40,201 nucleotides of DNA from an uncultured Bacteroidales bacterium. GTDB taxonomy: Bacteria; Bacteroidota; Bacteroidia; Bacteroidales; Muribaculaceae. The translations under genes and the position numbers were made by a program. Within the stretch, counting starts at the first letter, position 1. Each line of letters opens with the position of its first letter. The stretch spans positions 1 to 40,201 of the forward strand of contig CACYGX010000024.1 in the NCBI GenBank assembly GCA_902774055.1. Reading direction: 5' to 3'. Below the pieces are notes generated by a model, which made no database searches, was not told the origin of the DNA, and saw nothing but the letters and a program-made list of their open reading frames with translations. Shown one piece after another: positions 17,105-24,818 of the stretch.

Positions 17105-17179
17105 AGACAGGCGGCATATAGACGGGCGATACATTGACGGGCGGTACATTGACAGGCGACAGATAGACGGGCGGTTCAT
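17105..17179. repeat. Five tandem 15-bp repeats
   Basis: Five back-to-back degenerate units of the form [AT]GACRGGCGR + 5 bases ending in AT (agacgggcgatacat and variants). The 15-bp period is a multiple of three, so both strands stay open, but no start, signal or partner supports a real protein. The array lies between the terminator at 17208-17229 and the nrdDG promoter. Confidence 0.6.
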
Positions 17180-17207
17180 ATCGCTCAACAATCCATCACA
17201 AAAAAAG

Positions 17208-17229
17208 CAGGCCCCGTGGGTGGGGCCTG
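17208..17229 (-). terminator. Intrinsic terminator of the 530-aa secreted protein gene
   Basis: CAGGCCCC / GGGGCCTG with a 6-base loop, followed on the minus strand by seven T residues after GC. It starts 53 bases after the stop codon. It resembles the terminators of the three neighbouring paralogs (GTCAGG...CCTGAC). Confidence 0.8.
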
Positions 17230-17282
17230 ACTTTATCGTCTTGATTGCCACTTGGCGTGAAGCGGCAGGGGGCTTGTCTTGA

Positions 17283-18875
17283 TTAATCCCAAGAACCGGT
17301 CAACAGGTAGTCGATCAAGGCCGAAACGTCAGCGATGCCTACCTCACCGTCGAGATTGCAGTTGGCATTATCAAGGTTGACACCTTCAGTTTCACCAGTC
17401 AGCAGGTAGTCGATCAAGGCCGAAACGTCGGCGATAGCCACCTCGTTGTTGTCGTCCACGTCACCACGCAGGCCCTGGGGCTGCTCGCCGCCATCCTTCT
17501 TGCAAGCAAAGGTCACCTTGGGCAAGAATTTGTCGGTCTTGGTGTAATGGCCAAAGTTGGAGCTATAGGTATAGTAGGCGGTGAGGCCTTGGGTAGATTC
17601 ACCATAGAAATTAGTGGTACCAAAGTTGCCGGCCTCGGTCACAACGGTAGCGATCACCAGGTTGCCGCCATTGTACTTGTAAGGCTCGTCAAAAGTGATG
17701 ACAAACTCCTCGGCATAGCGCTCAGGAACGACATTAGCGACGACAGTGGTACCCGTGATGGGCACACCGTTGTCCTCAAATACCGTCTGCTCGGTCTCCT
17801 TGAGCGAGAACTGCACATTACCATTATAGAATGCCAGTCCGTCCCTGGGATAGAATGTGAGAGAAATGATCTCCTTGCCGGCAAAGTCAGTCAGTTTCTC
17901 GGCAGGATAGATCATCTGGCCCTCGCCACCGGGGAAATCATAATATAAGCCATAGACGGGCAATGCACTCGTGGTCAAAGAGCCACCCTCGCCGCACACC
18001 GTGTACTCATCGGCCTCGGGGAGCCCCCTGCCACTGAGAGCCACCTGGAACGTGCCAGCAGCGCCACAGTCAATGGTCAACGCACTAGCAAAGTCGCCCT
18101 CGGCAGTTGGAGCGAACTTCACGGGCACTGTCATGGATTCACCAGCAACGAGTTCGGCGGGCTGTGCATCGACGCTGAACGGCGCTTGAACGTTAAAGGC
18201 GGGAGTGAAGGGATTTTGTCCCACATTCTTGATGACGACACTCATTTCCTCTTCATTACCGATGCGCTGCGGGTGGAAAGCGACCTCGGTGGGGGTCACC
18301 GTGGCAGCATACTCGGCGGGAGTGTATTCAAAGGTGGTCTTCGGGATAAACGACACCTGCGTGCTGCGGGATTTGCCCGAACTATAGAACGGATTAGTGC
18401 CCAAGAAATAGGCATAACCAAAATCGCCAGCCTCCTCCACATAGGAGTCAAACAACAGATTACCGCCATTGTAAACAAAGGGCTTGTCAAAGGGGATAAC
18501 TATGTCCGTCACGCCATTAGGGATTGAAATGGTGGCGACACGGGTCAAGCCTTCGGTCACAAATTGATTGGTCGAGAAATCTCTCTGTTCCACGATACCC
18601 AGCGACACGGCAACCTGGCCACCCGAAGCGTCAGTCATTCCATTAATGTAGAATCTCATTGACGTGATGGGACGCCCGATCATCTCGGTCAGTTTCTCTG
18701 CCGGATAGATCACCTGGGACTGTGTGCCGACAGATTCCAGATAATAGGTGTTAATGGGGATGGTGCGGTCGGTAGCAGTGCCCTCATAGATGGTCAACTC
18801 GGCCGCCTGGGCAGGGGTGAACAGCCCCATTGACATCAGTGATACAATAAATAGTCTAAAGAATTTCTTCATCAT
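17283..18875 (-). CDS. Secreted modular protein, paralog 1 (beta domain, Hydin-like, beta domain, dockerin)
   Basis: 530 aa. A signal peptide covers about residues 1-25. Residues about 26-195 are a beta-rich domain with signatures YPAEKLTEMIG, TSMRFY, NGGNLL and IPKTTFEY. Residues about 196-290 look like a Hydin/ASPM-type immunoglobulin-like domain (VKNVGQNPFTP-like; LTIDCGAAGTF). Residues about 295-465 repeat the first domain (YPAEKLTDFAG, NGGNLVIATVV, LPKVTF). After the linker PQGLRGDV come two dockerin-like repeats, ending in LTGSWD. There is no lipobox and no catalytic motif. Its closest architectural match in the window is the 535-aa paralog at 21673-23280. Function unknown; surface localisation is inferred from the signal peptide and the shared tail. 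Confidence 0.75.
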   Translation of the reverse strand: MMKKFFRLFIVSLMSMGLFTPAQAAELTIYEGTATDRTIPINTYYLESVGTQSQVIYPAEKLTEMIGRPITSMRFYINGMTDASGGQVAVSLGIVEQRDFSTNQFVTEGLTRVATISIPNGVTDIVIPFDKPFVYNGGNLLFDSYVEEAGDFGYAYFLGTNPFYSSGKSRSTQVSFIPKTTFEYTPAEYAATVTPTEVAFHPQRIGNEEEMSVVIKNVGQNPFTPAFNVQAPFSVDAQPAELVAGESMTVPVKFAPTAEGDFASALTIDCGAAGTFQVALSGRGLPEADEYTVCGEGGSLTTSALPVYGLYYDFPGGEGQMIYPAEKLTDFAGKEIISLTFYPRDGLAFYNGNVQFSLKETEQTVFEDNGVPITGTTVVANVVPERYAEEFVITFDEPYKYNGGNLVIATVVTEAGNFGTTNFYGESTQGLTAYYTYSSNFGHYTKTDKFLPKVTFACKKDGGEQPQGLRGDVDDNNEVAIADVSALIDYLLTGETEGVNLDNANCNLDGEVGIADVSALIDYLLTGSWD

Positions 18876-18936
18876 ACAGCATTAATGATTAAGTAAGTTA
18901 ATAATTCAGGTTTCAGGTAAATGACTTTACAAGGCT

Positions 18937-18944
18937 CAAAGGTA
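18937..18944 (-). promoter_or_regulatory. -7 box for paralog 1
   Basis: TACCTTTG on the minus strand matches TAnnTTTG, 61 bases upstream of the start codon. No TTTG is found 19 bp upstream, unlike the other three paralogs. Confidence 0.4.
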
Positions 18945-19012
18945 CACAAATAATTGTTATCCCCACAGCCCAATCGCCCTTAAAACAAGGAAAGATTACC
19001 TTACCCGAAAAA

Positions 19013-19044
19013 AAGTCAGGCCCCAAGTGTGTGGGGCCTGACTT
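19013..19044 (-). terminator. Intrinsic terminator of paralog 2
   Basis: AAGTCAGGCCCC / GGGGCCTGACTT, a 12-bp perfect stem with an 8-base loop, running into seven T residues on the minus strand. It starts about 38 bases after the stop codon. Confidence 0.88.
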
Positions 19045-19081
19045 CATCGTCTAATGCCGCTAGGCATTAGTCTTGTCTTGA

Positions 19082-20416
19082 TTAATCCCAAGAACCAGTC
19101 AACAGGAAGTCGATGAGCTTGGAAACGTCAGCGATGGTGACACCGTCAACGAGGTTGCAGTCAGCGTTCTCCAGGTTGACACCAGTAGCGTCACCAGTCA
19201 GCAGGTAGTCGATCAGAGCCGAAACGTCAGCGATGGTTACCTCATGGTTGTCATTCACGTCACCGCGCAGGCCCTCGGGCTCGGGCTCAACATATTTCAC
19301 CCAATCAAGGAGAGCGAACTCATAGACACCATTATTCTTGACAATAATGCCATAGGCATTCCAATCGCCCATGGTGGGCTGATTCACTGCCCAGGGATAG
19401 GAAGCAATCGTAATGTTGCCGCCATTCAGCGGTAATGTGCGGATCGGGAGGAAACCCTTGTTCACCTTCTCGACGTAAACATAGGCATTGAGCATGCTGT
19501 CATCAACGGGGAAGTCGGTGATCTTCTGAGCAGCAGCCAGCTCGGCATTGGTCTCACCGCTGGCGCTAAGGCCTGCAGCATCGGTGTACCAAACCCAACC
19601 GTCATTGCTGGTCTTGGTGGCATTCCAGCCCTGGCTCAGTACCTGACCATTCTCGAAGTTGCCCTCTACGCCAGAAATCATGGCGTAACCGCTCTCGTCG
19701 CGCAAGAACAGGTAGCCAAGATTGAAGGCGGTAACAACAGCGTCGCCGTCGAAGGTGAACGCAGCATTGTCCTCCAGTGCGTTAGCCTCGGACAAGAGAG
19801 CGATACCTTCCTCTTGAGCACCGCCACCTTCATAGGTGAAGGTGGCCTTGGGCAGATTGACATCACCCTTCGTGCTGCCAGCCCAGCCATAAGAGCTCAT
19901 GACTAAGTATGAACCCATTTCCTTGCCATAGAAGTATGTGTCTTGATACTCACCTGCAGTTGACTGAACATCAATCAACAGAGCACCACCAGTGTAGGTA
20001 AAGGCATTGTCGAAAGTAATGGCCCAAACGCCATCTTCATCTGCAGCAGGAACTACAGTAGCAACAGCGGTTACAGGAACATTCAGCAAGTCACCAGAAA
20101 CACCACCCCATGCGTCAGGAGTCCAAGGAGTCACATCGTCCATGTTGGCCAGTGAAATCGTTACAGAGCCACCCAGTGCGTTTACAGTACTGGGGGTACT
20201 GGTGTAGAATTTCACGCCAGTAATCTCGGTACCAGCAGCCAAGCCAGTCAACTCAGCAGCGGGATACTGCATCTGGTTGTGCTGATCGGTTTCGAAGTTA
20301 TAGCCATAGACGGGAGCATACTCACAATTGGCGGTGCCATCAGCAGCAGTCCATTCTGTGGCCTGGGCAGCAAATGCTATTGCTGCCACAGCAAAAAGCG
20401 TTAAAACTTTCTTCAT
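19082..20416 (-). CDS. Secreted modular protein, paralog 2 (beta domain, OB-like domain, dockerin)
   Basis: 444 aa. A signal peptide covers about residues 1-19. The first domain (about 20-198) is the same beta-rich type as in the neighbours (YPAAELTGLAAG, GVKFY, TGGALLIDV, LPKATFTY). The middle (about 205-375) differs: NLGYLFLRDESGYAMISG resembles OB-fold-like domains of Bacteroidetes surface proteins, followed by a Trp-rich stretch. The linker PEGLRGDV leads to two dockerin-like repeats and the end LTGSWD. The second Ca loop is unusual (CNLVDGVTIADV) and the first lacks the usual Gly (DVNDNHEVTIADV). It is monocistronic with a consensus promoter. Function unknown. Confidence 0.72.
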   Translation of the reverse strand: MKKVLTLFAVAAIAFAAQATEWTAADGTANCEYAPVYGYNFETDQHNQMQYPAAELTGLAAGTEITGVKFYTSTPSTVNALGGSVTISLANMDDVTPWTPDAWGGVSGDLLNVPVTAVATVVPAADEDGVWAITFDNAFTYTGGALLIDVQSTAGEYQDTYFYGKEMGSYLVMSSYGWAGSTKGDVNLPKATFTYEGGGAQEEGIALLSEANALEDNAAFTFDGDAVVTAFNLGYLFLRDESGYAMISGVEGNFENGQVLSQGWNATKTSNDGWVWYTDAAGLSASGETNAELAAAQKITDFPVDDSMLNAYVYVEKVNKGFLPIRTLPLNGGNITIASYPWAVNQPTMGDWNAYGIIVKNNGVYEFALLDWVKYVEPEPEGLRGDVNDNHEVTIADVSALIDYLLTGDATGVNLENADCNLVDGVTIADVSKLIDFLLTGSWD

Positions 20417-20503
20417 AAAAAAAACAGTTTAAGAAATTAATAAAAATATGTTAACAATACGAAATTCAGTTGATTCTCTAAAAAGAGGGCTTCATTATGG
20501 CGA

Positions 20504-20534
20504 CAAAAATAACGCTTTGACGCCTAATTACAAA
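20504..20534 (-). promoter_or_regulatory. Promoter of paralog 2
   Basis: -33 TTTG (20531-20534), 19 bp spacer, -7 TATTTTTG (20504-20511). This is a full consensus match with a leader of about 80-90 bases. The same layout is seen upstream of paralogs 3 and 4. Confidence 0.65.
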
Positions 20535-20572
20535 ATAATTTTGTCGCATTTCATTATTATTCACCGAAAAAG

Positions 20573-20602
20573 GTCAGGTCCCCTGCAATTAGGGAACCTG
20601 AC
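20573..20602 (-). terminator. Intrinsic terminator of paralog 3
   Basis: GTCAGGTT / GGACCTGAC-type stem with one mismatch and an AT loop (TGCAATT on the plus strand), followed by TTTTT on the minus strand. It is nearly identical to the terminator at 21587-21616. Confidence 0.78.
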
Positions 20603-20658
20603 TTCTTCATGAATTATCACTCAATAGAGAGCGATACTAAAATTATTCTCTTGAATGA

Positions 20659-21432
20659 TTAGTCCCAAGAATTGGTCAACAGGTAGTCGATCAAAGCCGA
20701 AACGTCGGCGATGGTGATACCGTCCTGGAGGTTGCAGTCAGCATTCTCCATGTTGATACCAGTAGGATCATTAGACAGCAGGTAGTCGATCAGAGCCGAA
20801 ACGTCGGCGATGGTTACTTCATGGTTGTCATTCACGTCACCGCGCAAGCCCTGGGGCTCGGGGGTGTCACCGCTGCCGTAATCAAACGTTGTGTGAGGCA
20901 AGAAATAACGGGGATACCAATTGCCATAGGCCTTGGTGATGCCAGCGTAGTTGTCGGTCTCGACGCCCCAGAAGTAGGTCATGCCATAACCACCGGCTTG
21001 AGCCACCACAGTGGAGAGGATAAGGTTGCCACCCTGGTACTCATAGGGGGTGGTGAAGGTGAAAGTGATTTCGGTAGCGTCTGTGGTCTTGGTCATTGTG
21101 GCGGTGCCCACCAGGGTCAGCCCCTCGGTCACATACGCATTATTGAATGCGGTCAGTTCGGTTTCGCCCAGATAGATGTTGAGCAAGCCATCGCTCATCT
21201 TGCAACCGGTCTCGTCGGTGTAGAAGGTCATCGAGTTGATTGTCTTGCCCACCATGGCGGTAAGGTCGGCAGCGGGATAGAGCGTCTGGGTAATAGAGCC
21301 TTCGGAGTCATACCACTGGCTGTTGACGGGCACGTAGTAGTCAAATTTTTCGCCATTGTACAGGTCAAGTGTCTCGGCCGATGCTGAGAGCAACATCAAT
21401 GCTGCAGCAGCAAGCGTAAAAAATTTTTTCAT
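20659..21432 (-). CDS. Secreted modular protein, paralog 3 (one beta domain, dockerin)
   Basis: 257 aa, the minimal member of the set. A signal peptide covers about residues 1-19. One beta-rich domain spans about 20-190 (YPAADLTAMVG, INSMTFY, YQGGNLILSTVV, LPHTTFDYG). The linker PQGLRGDV is followed by two dockerin-like repeats (DVNDNHEVTIADV; DCNLQDGITIADV), ending in LTNSWD. The 3' end and downstream sequence are almost identical to those of paralog 4, pointing to a recent tandem duplication or gene conversion. No enzymatic or lipoprotein features. Function unknown. Confidence 0.74.
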   Translation of the reverse strand: MKKFFTLAAAALMLLSASAETLDLYNGEKFDYYVPVNSQWYDSEGSITQTLYPAADLTAMVGKTINSMTFYTDETGCKMSDGLLNIYLGETELTAFNNAYVTEGLTLVGTATMTKTTDATEITFTFTTPYEYQGGNLILSTVVAQAGGYGMTYFWGVETDNYAGITKAYGNWYPRYFLPHTTFDYGSGDTPEPQGLRGDVNDNHEVTIADVSALIDYLLSNDPTGINMENADCNLQDGITIADVSALIDYLLTNSWD

Positions 21433-21518
21433 AAAAAAAATAGTTTAAGTAATTAATAGAAATATGTTAATAATACGATAATCAGTCGTCTCTCAAGTAA
21501 GAGATCTTTTTAATGGCG

Positions 21519-21549
21519 CAAAATTAACGCTTTGAGACCTAATCTCAAA
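21519..21549 (-). promoter_or_regulatory. Promoter of paralog 3
   Basis: -33 TTTG (21546-21549), 19 bp spacer, -7 TAATTTTG (21519-21526). Full consensus; the surrounding sequence is recognisably homologous to the paralog 2 promoter region. Confidence 0.65.
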
Positions 21550-21586
21550 ATATTTTTTGCATAATTCATTATTATTCACCAAAAAA

Positions 21587-21616
21587 GTCAGGCCCCCTGC
21601 AATTAGGGAACCTGAC
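21587..21616 (-). terminator. Intrinsic terminator of paralog 4
   Basis: A GTCAGGTT / GGCCTGAC-type stem around TGCAATT (plus strand), followed by six T residues on the minus strand. Sequence and surroundings match the paralog 3 terminator. Confidence 0.78.
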
Positions 21617-21672
21617 TTCTTCATGAATCATCGCTCAATAGAGAGCGATACTAAAAAAGTTCTCTTGAATGA

Positions 21673-23280
21673 TTAGTCCCAAGAACCAGTCAACAGGTAG
21701 TCGATGAGCTTGGAAACGTCGGCGATGGTGATACCGTCCTGGAGGTTGCAGTCAGCGTTCTCCACGTTGATAGCGGTGTCGTCACCGGTCAGCAGGTAGT
21801 CGATCAGAGCCGAAACGTCGGCGATGGTTACTTCCTGGTTGTTATTCACGTCACCGCGCATGCTCTGGGGCTCAGGGGTGTCTTCCTTCACGTAACCGAA
21901 GGTTGCCATGGGGAGGAAGTTGTAAACGTGGGTCTCATAACCCAGATCCCAGAAGTAAGCATAAGAAGCGCCAGCCTTCTCGATGCCACAGAACTTCTCA
22001 ACGCCATATTCACCTTCCTCAGTCACCAGTACCTCGATAGCGAGGTTACCACCGTTATACTCATAAGGCTCGGTAAAGTTGAACACGATATCGCCATTGA
22101 CAGGTGATGCGTTGGCAATAACAGTCATATCGGTATAAGGGTTAGCACTTGCAAATGCATCCTCTTCTACGGCCTTGATAGAGAGCTGAAGGTTACCATT
22201 AGCCATGTACTTGTTAGCGGGCTTCTGGCTCTGGAAAGTGATTGAGTTGATCTTCTTGCCTGCGAGAGCGGTCAACAGGTCAGCGGTGTAGATCATTTGG
22301 CTTACATTGCCACTATTCTCACGGTCAAAGTTCATAGCGTTTACGGGGACATTCCCTTGGACGACGTCACCTTCAGCAACAACGACCAGAGCGGGAGCCT
22401 CGGCTGCAGTGGCAGTCATGGGAATATTAAAGTTACCAGCAGCACCACAGTTAATGGTCAGGGTAGCATTGTAATCACCAGCGACTTCAGAAGCAAACTT
22501 CACGACAATATTCATTGCCTCACCATGAGCGAGTTCAACGGGAGTAGCCTCAATGCTGAAAGGAGCCTCAACAGTACCAATAACAGGGGTAAATGCATTC
22601 TGACCCATGTTCTTCAGGGTGATTGTCTTGGTGGCTTCTTCGCCAAGATATACGGTACCAAAAGCAACTTCTTGAGCGCTAACAGTAGCATTATCTGCTA
22701 AAAACTCATAGGTAAAAGTGGTCTTGGGATAGAAATTGGTTTCGCCACCAAAACTAGAGCTAGCATAACCCACATTATTCACGGGTGCACTCTGGCCATA
22801 GAAATTGACATGTTTATAAGAGCCATTTGCAATAACCACAGTCTCAATTACGAGATTGCCACCCTCGTAAGCCCAAGGCTCATCAAAATTGACAACAACC
22901 TCAGTTTCACCAGTTGTCATGGTAATTTCGGCAACCTTAGTCAATCCAGTAGTAATAAAGTCGGGCATATAGCCAGAATAAGCGGTCTTCTCGGTAGTAC
23001 CTAAAGAAACGGCCAGCTTTTCGCCATTCAGTTTATTACCCTCAGCATCGGCAATGTAGAACTTCATCGATGAAATGAGGCCACCATTCATTGCAGCAAG
23101 ATCTTCTTCAGGCATGATGGTCTGCACCTTGTAGTTGGCGACATCGCAATTGTAGCCATAGAACGGAGTGCACTCACTGGTTTGAACATCGTTATAGACG
23201 GTCAGTTCATCGGCCTGTGCGGACACGAACGAAGTCAGCGCGATGAGCGCTGCGGACATGAGTTTAAAACTTTTTTTCAT
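21673..23280 (-). CDS. Secreted modular protein, paralog 4 (beta domain, Hydin-like, beta domain, dockerin)
   Basis: 535 aa. A signal peptide covers about residues 1-23. The first beta-rich domain (about 24-195) has ISSMKFYIAD, EGGNLVIETVV and YPKTTFTYEF. A Hydin-like domain follows (about 196-290; TLKNMGQNAFTPVIG, LTINCGAAGNF), then a second beta domain (about 295-470; INSITFQ, NGGNLAIEVLV, LPMATFGY). The linker PQSMRGDV leads into dockerin-like repeats (DVNNNQEVTIADV; DCNLQDGITIADV), ending LTGSWD. Domain order equals that of paralog 1, while the tail and terminator equal those of paralog 3, so the family shows module exchange. Function unknown. Confidence 0.75.
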   Translation of the reverse strand: MKKSFKLMSAALIALTSFVSAQADELTVYNDVQTSECTPFYGYNCDVANYKVQTIMPEEDLAAMNGGLISSMKFYIADAEGNKLNGEKLAVSLGTTEKTAYSGYMPDFITTGLTKVAEITMTTGETEVVVNFDEPWAYEGGNLVIETVVIANGSYKHVNFYGQSAPVNNVGYASSSFGGETNFYPKTTFTYEFLADNATVSAQEVAFGTVYLGEEATKTITLKNMGQNAFTPVIGTVEAPFSIEATPVELAHGEAMNIVVKFASEVAGDYNATLTINCGAAGNFNIPMTATAAEAPALVVVAEGDVVQGNVPVNAMNFDRENSGNVSQMIYTADLLTALAGKKINSITFQSQKPANKYMANGNLQLSIKAVEEDAFASANPYTDMTVIANASPVNGDIVFNFTEPYEYNGGNLAIEVLVTEEGEYGVEKFCGIEKAGASYAYFWDLGYETHVYNFLPMATFGYVKEDTPEPQSMRGDVNNNQEVTIADVSALIDYLLTGDDTAINVENADCNLQDGITIADVSKLIDYLLTGSWD

Positions 23281-23350
23281 AAAAGTGTTAAGTTGATTAG
23301 AAAGTTATAATAATACGAACTTGGTTTCATTTAATGGTAGCAAGTAGTCG

Positions 23351-23367
23351 TTTGTACTTCGTACAAA
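23351..23367 (-). repeat. Hairpin at the 5' end of the paralog 4 transcript
   Basis: TTTGTAC / GTACAAA with a 3-base loop. It begins within about 8 bases of the -7 box at 23375-23382, so it would cap the 5' end of the mRNA. No T-tract follows. Confidence 0.4.
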
Positions 23368-23374
23368 TACGCGT

Positions 23375-23405
23375 CAAAAGTACTCAGATTTTTAGATTTT
23401 TCAAA
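23375..23405 (-). promoter_or_regulatory. Promoter of paralog 4
   Basis: -33 TTTG (23402-23405), 19 bp spacer, -7 TACTTTTG (23375-23382), a full consensus match with a leader of about 90 bases. The remainder of the 310-base gap, 23406-23590, holds no visible gene and no strong terminator for B12 locus 2; only a weak CGCT/AGCG hairpin lies near 23515-23530. Confidence 0.65.
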
Positions 23406-23590
23406 ATTATTCATGTGAAAACTTGTGAAATCATTCTCATTCCACCCAAAATCCATAGTCCAGTATGTTTTCCAAGTGCTCTCTTCGAGGCACAATAAAT
23501 GCACTCAAAGCGCTAATTATCAAGCGTTTTGAAGTAAGGAAACGACCCATCAGCAACTATGCAAATATGAGAATGCAGTTGGCTGGTCGG

Positions 23591-24805
23591 TTATTGCAAG
23601 ATAAGGTCGATAAGCTTATTTACATCACTGATATTTACCTCGCCGTCCTGGTTGACATCGGCAACAGTTGTCACCACTCCCGCCAGGATATAGCTTATCA
23701 GTGCATTAACGTCACTGATGCTCACCTCGGCATCGCCGTCCACGTCGCCCACAATAATGTCTGGAAGAACGGCATCGGGATGGAAATCGATGCCTGCTGC
23801 GACCTCGGTCGAGGTCTCGCCGGTCCAGCCGCAATACTGGTTCATCGCGTTGTAAATCTTGATGAAGTCGATGTGCGTGAGGTTGACGTGGCGGCCTTGC
23901 TCGTCCACAGCCCAATCGATCTTGAAGCCTGGATTATAGACACTGCCTTCTTCAGAGATGAAATTGGGGTTGTTAGGGAGGTTATCGACATATCCCCAGT
24001 CAAAGAAATATTGCACAAAATAGGAATTACCGTCGTTGCCTCCCAAATCCACGGCGTTACAACGCAGTTTTGAACCCGTGAACGTCAGGGACTCCTCGTC
24101 CTGCAGCCACAAGGGCCAGTAGGGCTGGTTGTGGGCGGTGTTGCGGCTCATGTATCCGCTGATGCTGTCAGGATCGACGTCGTTGCTGGTCCAGCGGATG
24201 TAGGTCGTGTCGTTCAAGTACGGATCGACATGGCTGGGCGTGCGCGGCTTGTTCTCGTCGGGGCGGTAATAGGTAATCGTGTAGTCATGTTGAGTCTTGG
24301 GGTGGCTATATTCGCTGCCGGCAAGCTCATACCAGGCGTCGCCGTCGTCGGGCACTCCATTGCCGTTCATGTCCACTCCCACCATGACGATGCCAGGCTC
24401 GCTGCTGCCGCCACGCGTCTCGCGGTCGCTGACAAAGGCATTGCCCTGAATCTCAAAATCATAGGTGTGCATATTGACAACGGGATGGTCAAAGCCGACG
24501 ATGACATATCCACCATAGCCTCCGAGGGAAATCATGCTCTCGGCCCAAACGGTATCGACGCGGGTGATCACCTCGCCATGAAAGGTCACCGACACTGTAT
24601 CGACATGGCCGCAGATGCTCCTGTGGCAACGTGCTAACACGCTATCGACAGGCTCCCCTACCCTGCTGACGGGCAAGGTGTTGATGAATTGCCCAGGGGC
24701 GGGTCGGTATTCATAAACGCGCGACAGCCACGGGTGGTTAGCCCACAGGGTCAAGGCCGACAGGATAACAAACGCGAGTGCTGTGATATTTCTTGAAAAA
24801 CTCAT
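23591..24805 (-). CDS. B12-locus secreted surface protein with dockerin tail
   Basis: 404 aa. Residues 1-22 are a signal peptide (MSFSRNITALAF...LWA) with no lipobox. Residues about 23-345 form the domain shared with the N-terminal part of the 855-aa fusion at 5871-8438. Shared blocks are PAPGQF, LGGYGGY, GFDHPV, EPGI, MVGVDM, QPYWPLW, GYVDNLPNN, IDWA and HIDFIK. A Ca-loop-like DMNGNGVPDDGD is also visible, and many acidic and aromatic residues suggest a beta-rich fold. Residues about 352-404 are two dockerin-like repeats (DVDGDAEVSISDVNALI; DVNQDGEVNISDVNKLI). It is third in the riboswitch-btuB-btuG operon, 13 bases after btuG, so B12-linked surface function is likely; direct corrinoid binding is inference. 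A counterpart of known B12-locus surface proteins is plausible but not proven. Confidence 0.75.
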   Translation of the reverse strand: MSFSRNITALAFVILSALTLWANHPWLSRVYEYRPAPGQFINTLPVSRVGEPVDSVLARCHRSICGHVDTVSVTFHGEVITRVDTVWAESMISLGGYGGYVIVGFDHPVVNMHTYDFEIQGNAFVSDRETRGGSSEPGIVMVGVDMNGNGVPDDGDAWYELAGSEYSHPKTQHDYTITYYRPDENKPRTPSHVDPYLNDTTYIRWTSNDVDPDSISGYMSRNTAHNQPYWPLWLQDEESLTFTGSKLRCNAVDLGGNDGNSYFVQYFFDWGYVDNLPNNPNFISEEGSVYNPGFKIDWAVDEQGRHVNLTHIDFIKIYNAMNQYCGWTGETSTEVAAGIDFHPDAVLPDIIVGDVDGDAEVSISDVNALISYILAGVVTTVADVNQDGEVNISDVNKLIDLILQ

Positions 24806-24818
24806 ATTTCGTTACGTT

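Noticed and set aside
17105-17179. CRISPR-like array
   Set aside because: Units are 15 bp and contiguous with no unique spacers, and no cas genes are present.
17045-17251. 68-codon minus-strand and 62-codon plus-strand ORFs across the 15-bp repeats
   Set aside because: They exist only because the repeat period is a multiple of three; they run into a terminator and have no credible start.
5871-24805. Cellulosome interpretation of the dockerin modules
   Set aside because: No glycoside hydrolase, carbohydrate-binding module, scaffoldin or cohesin is visible, and the carriers are B12, protease, LRR and unknown proteins.
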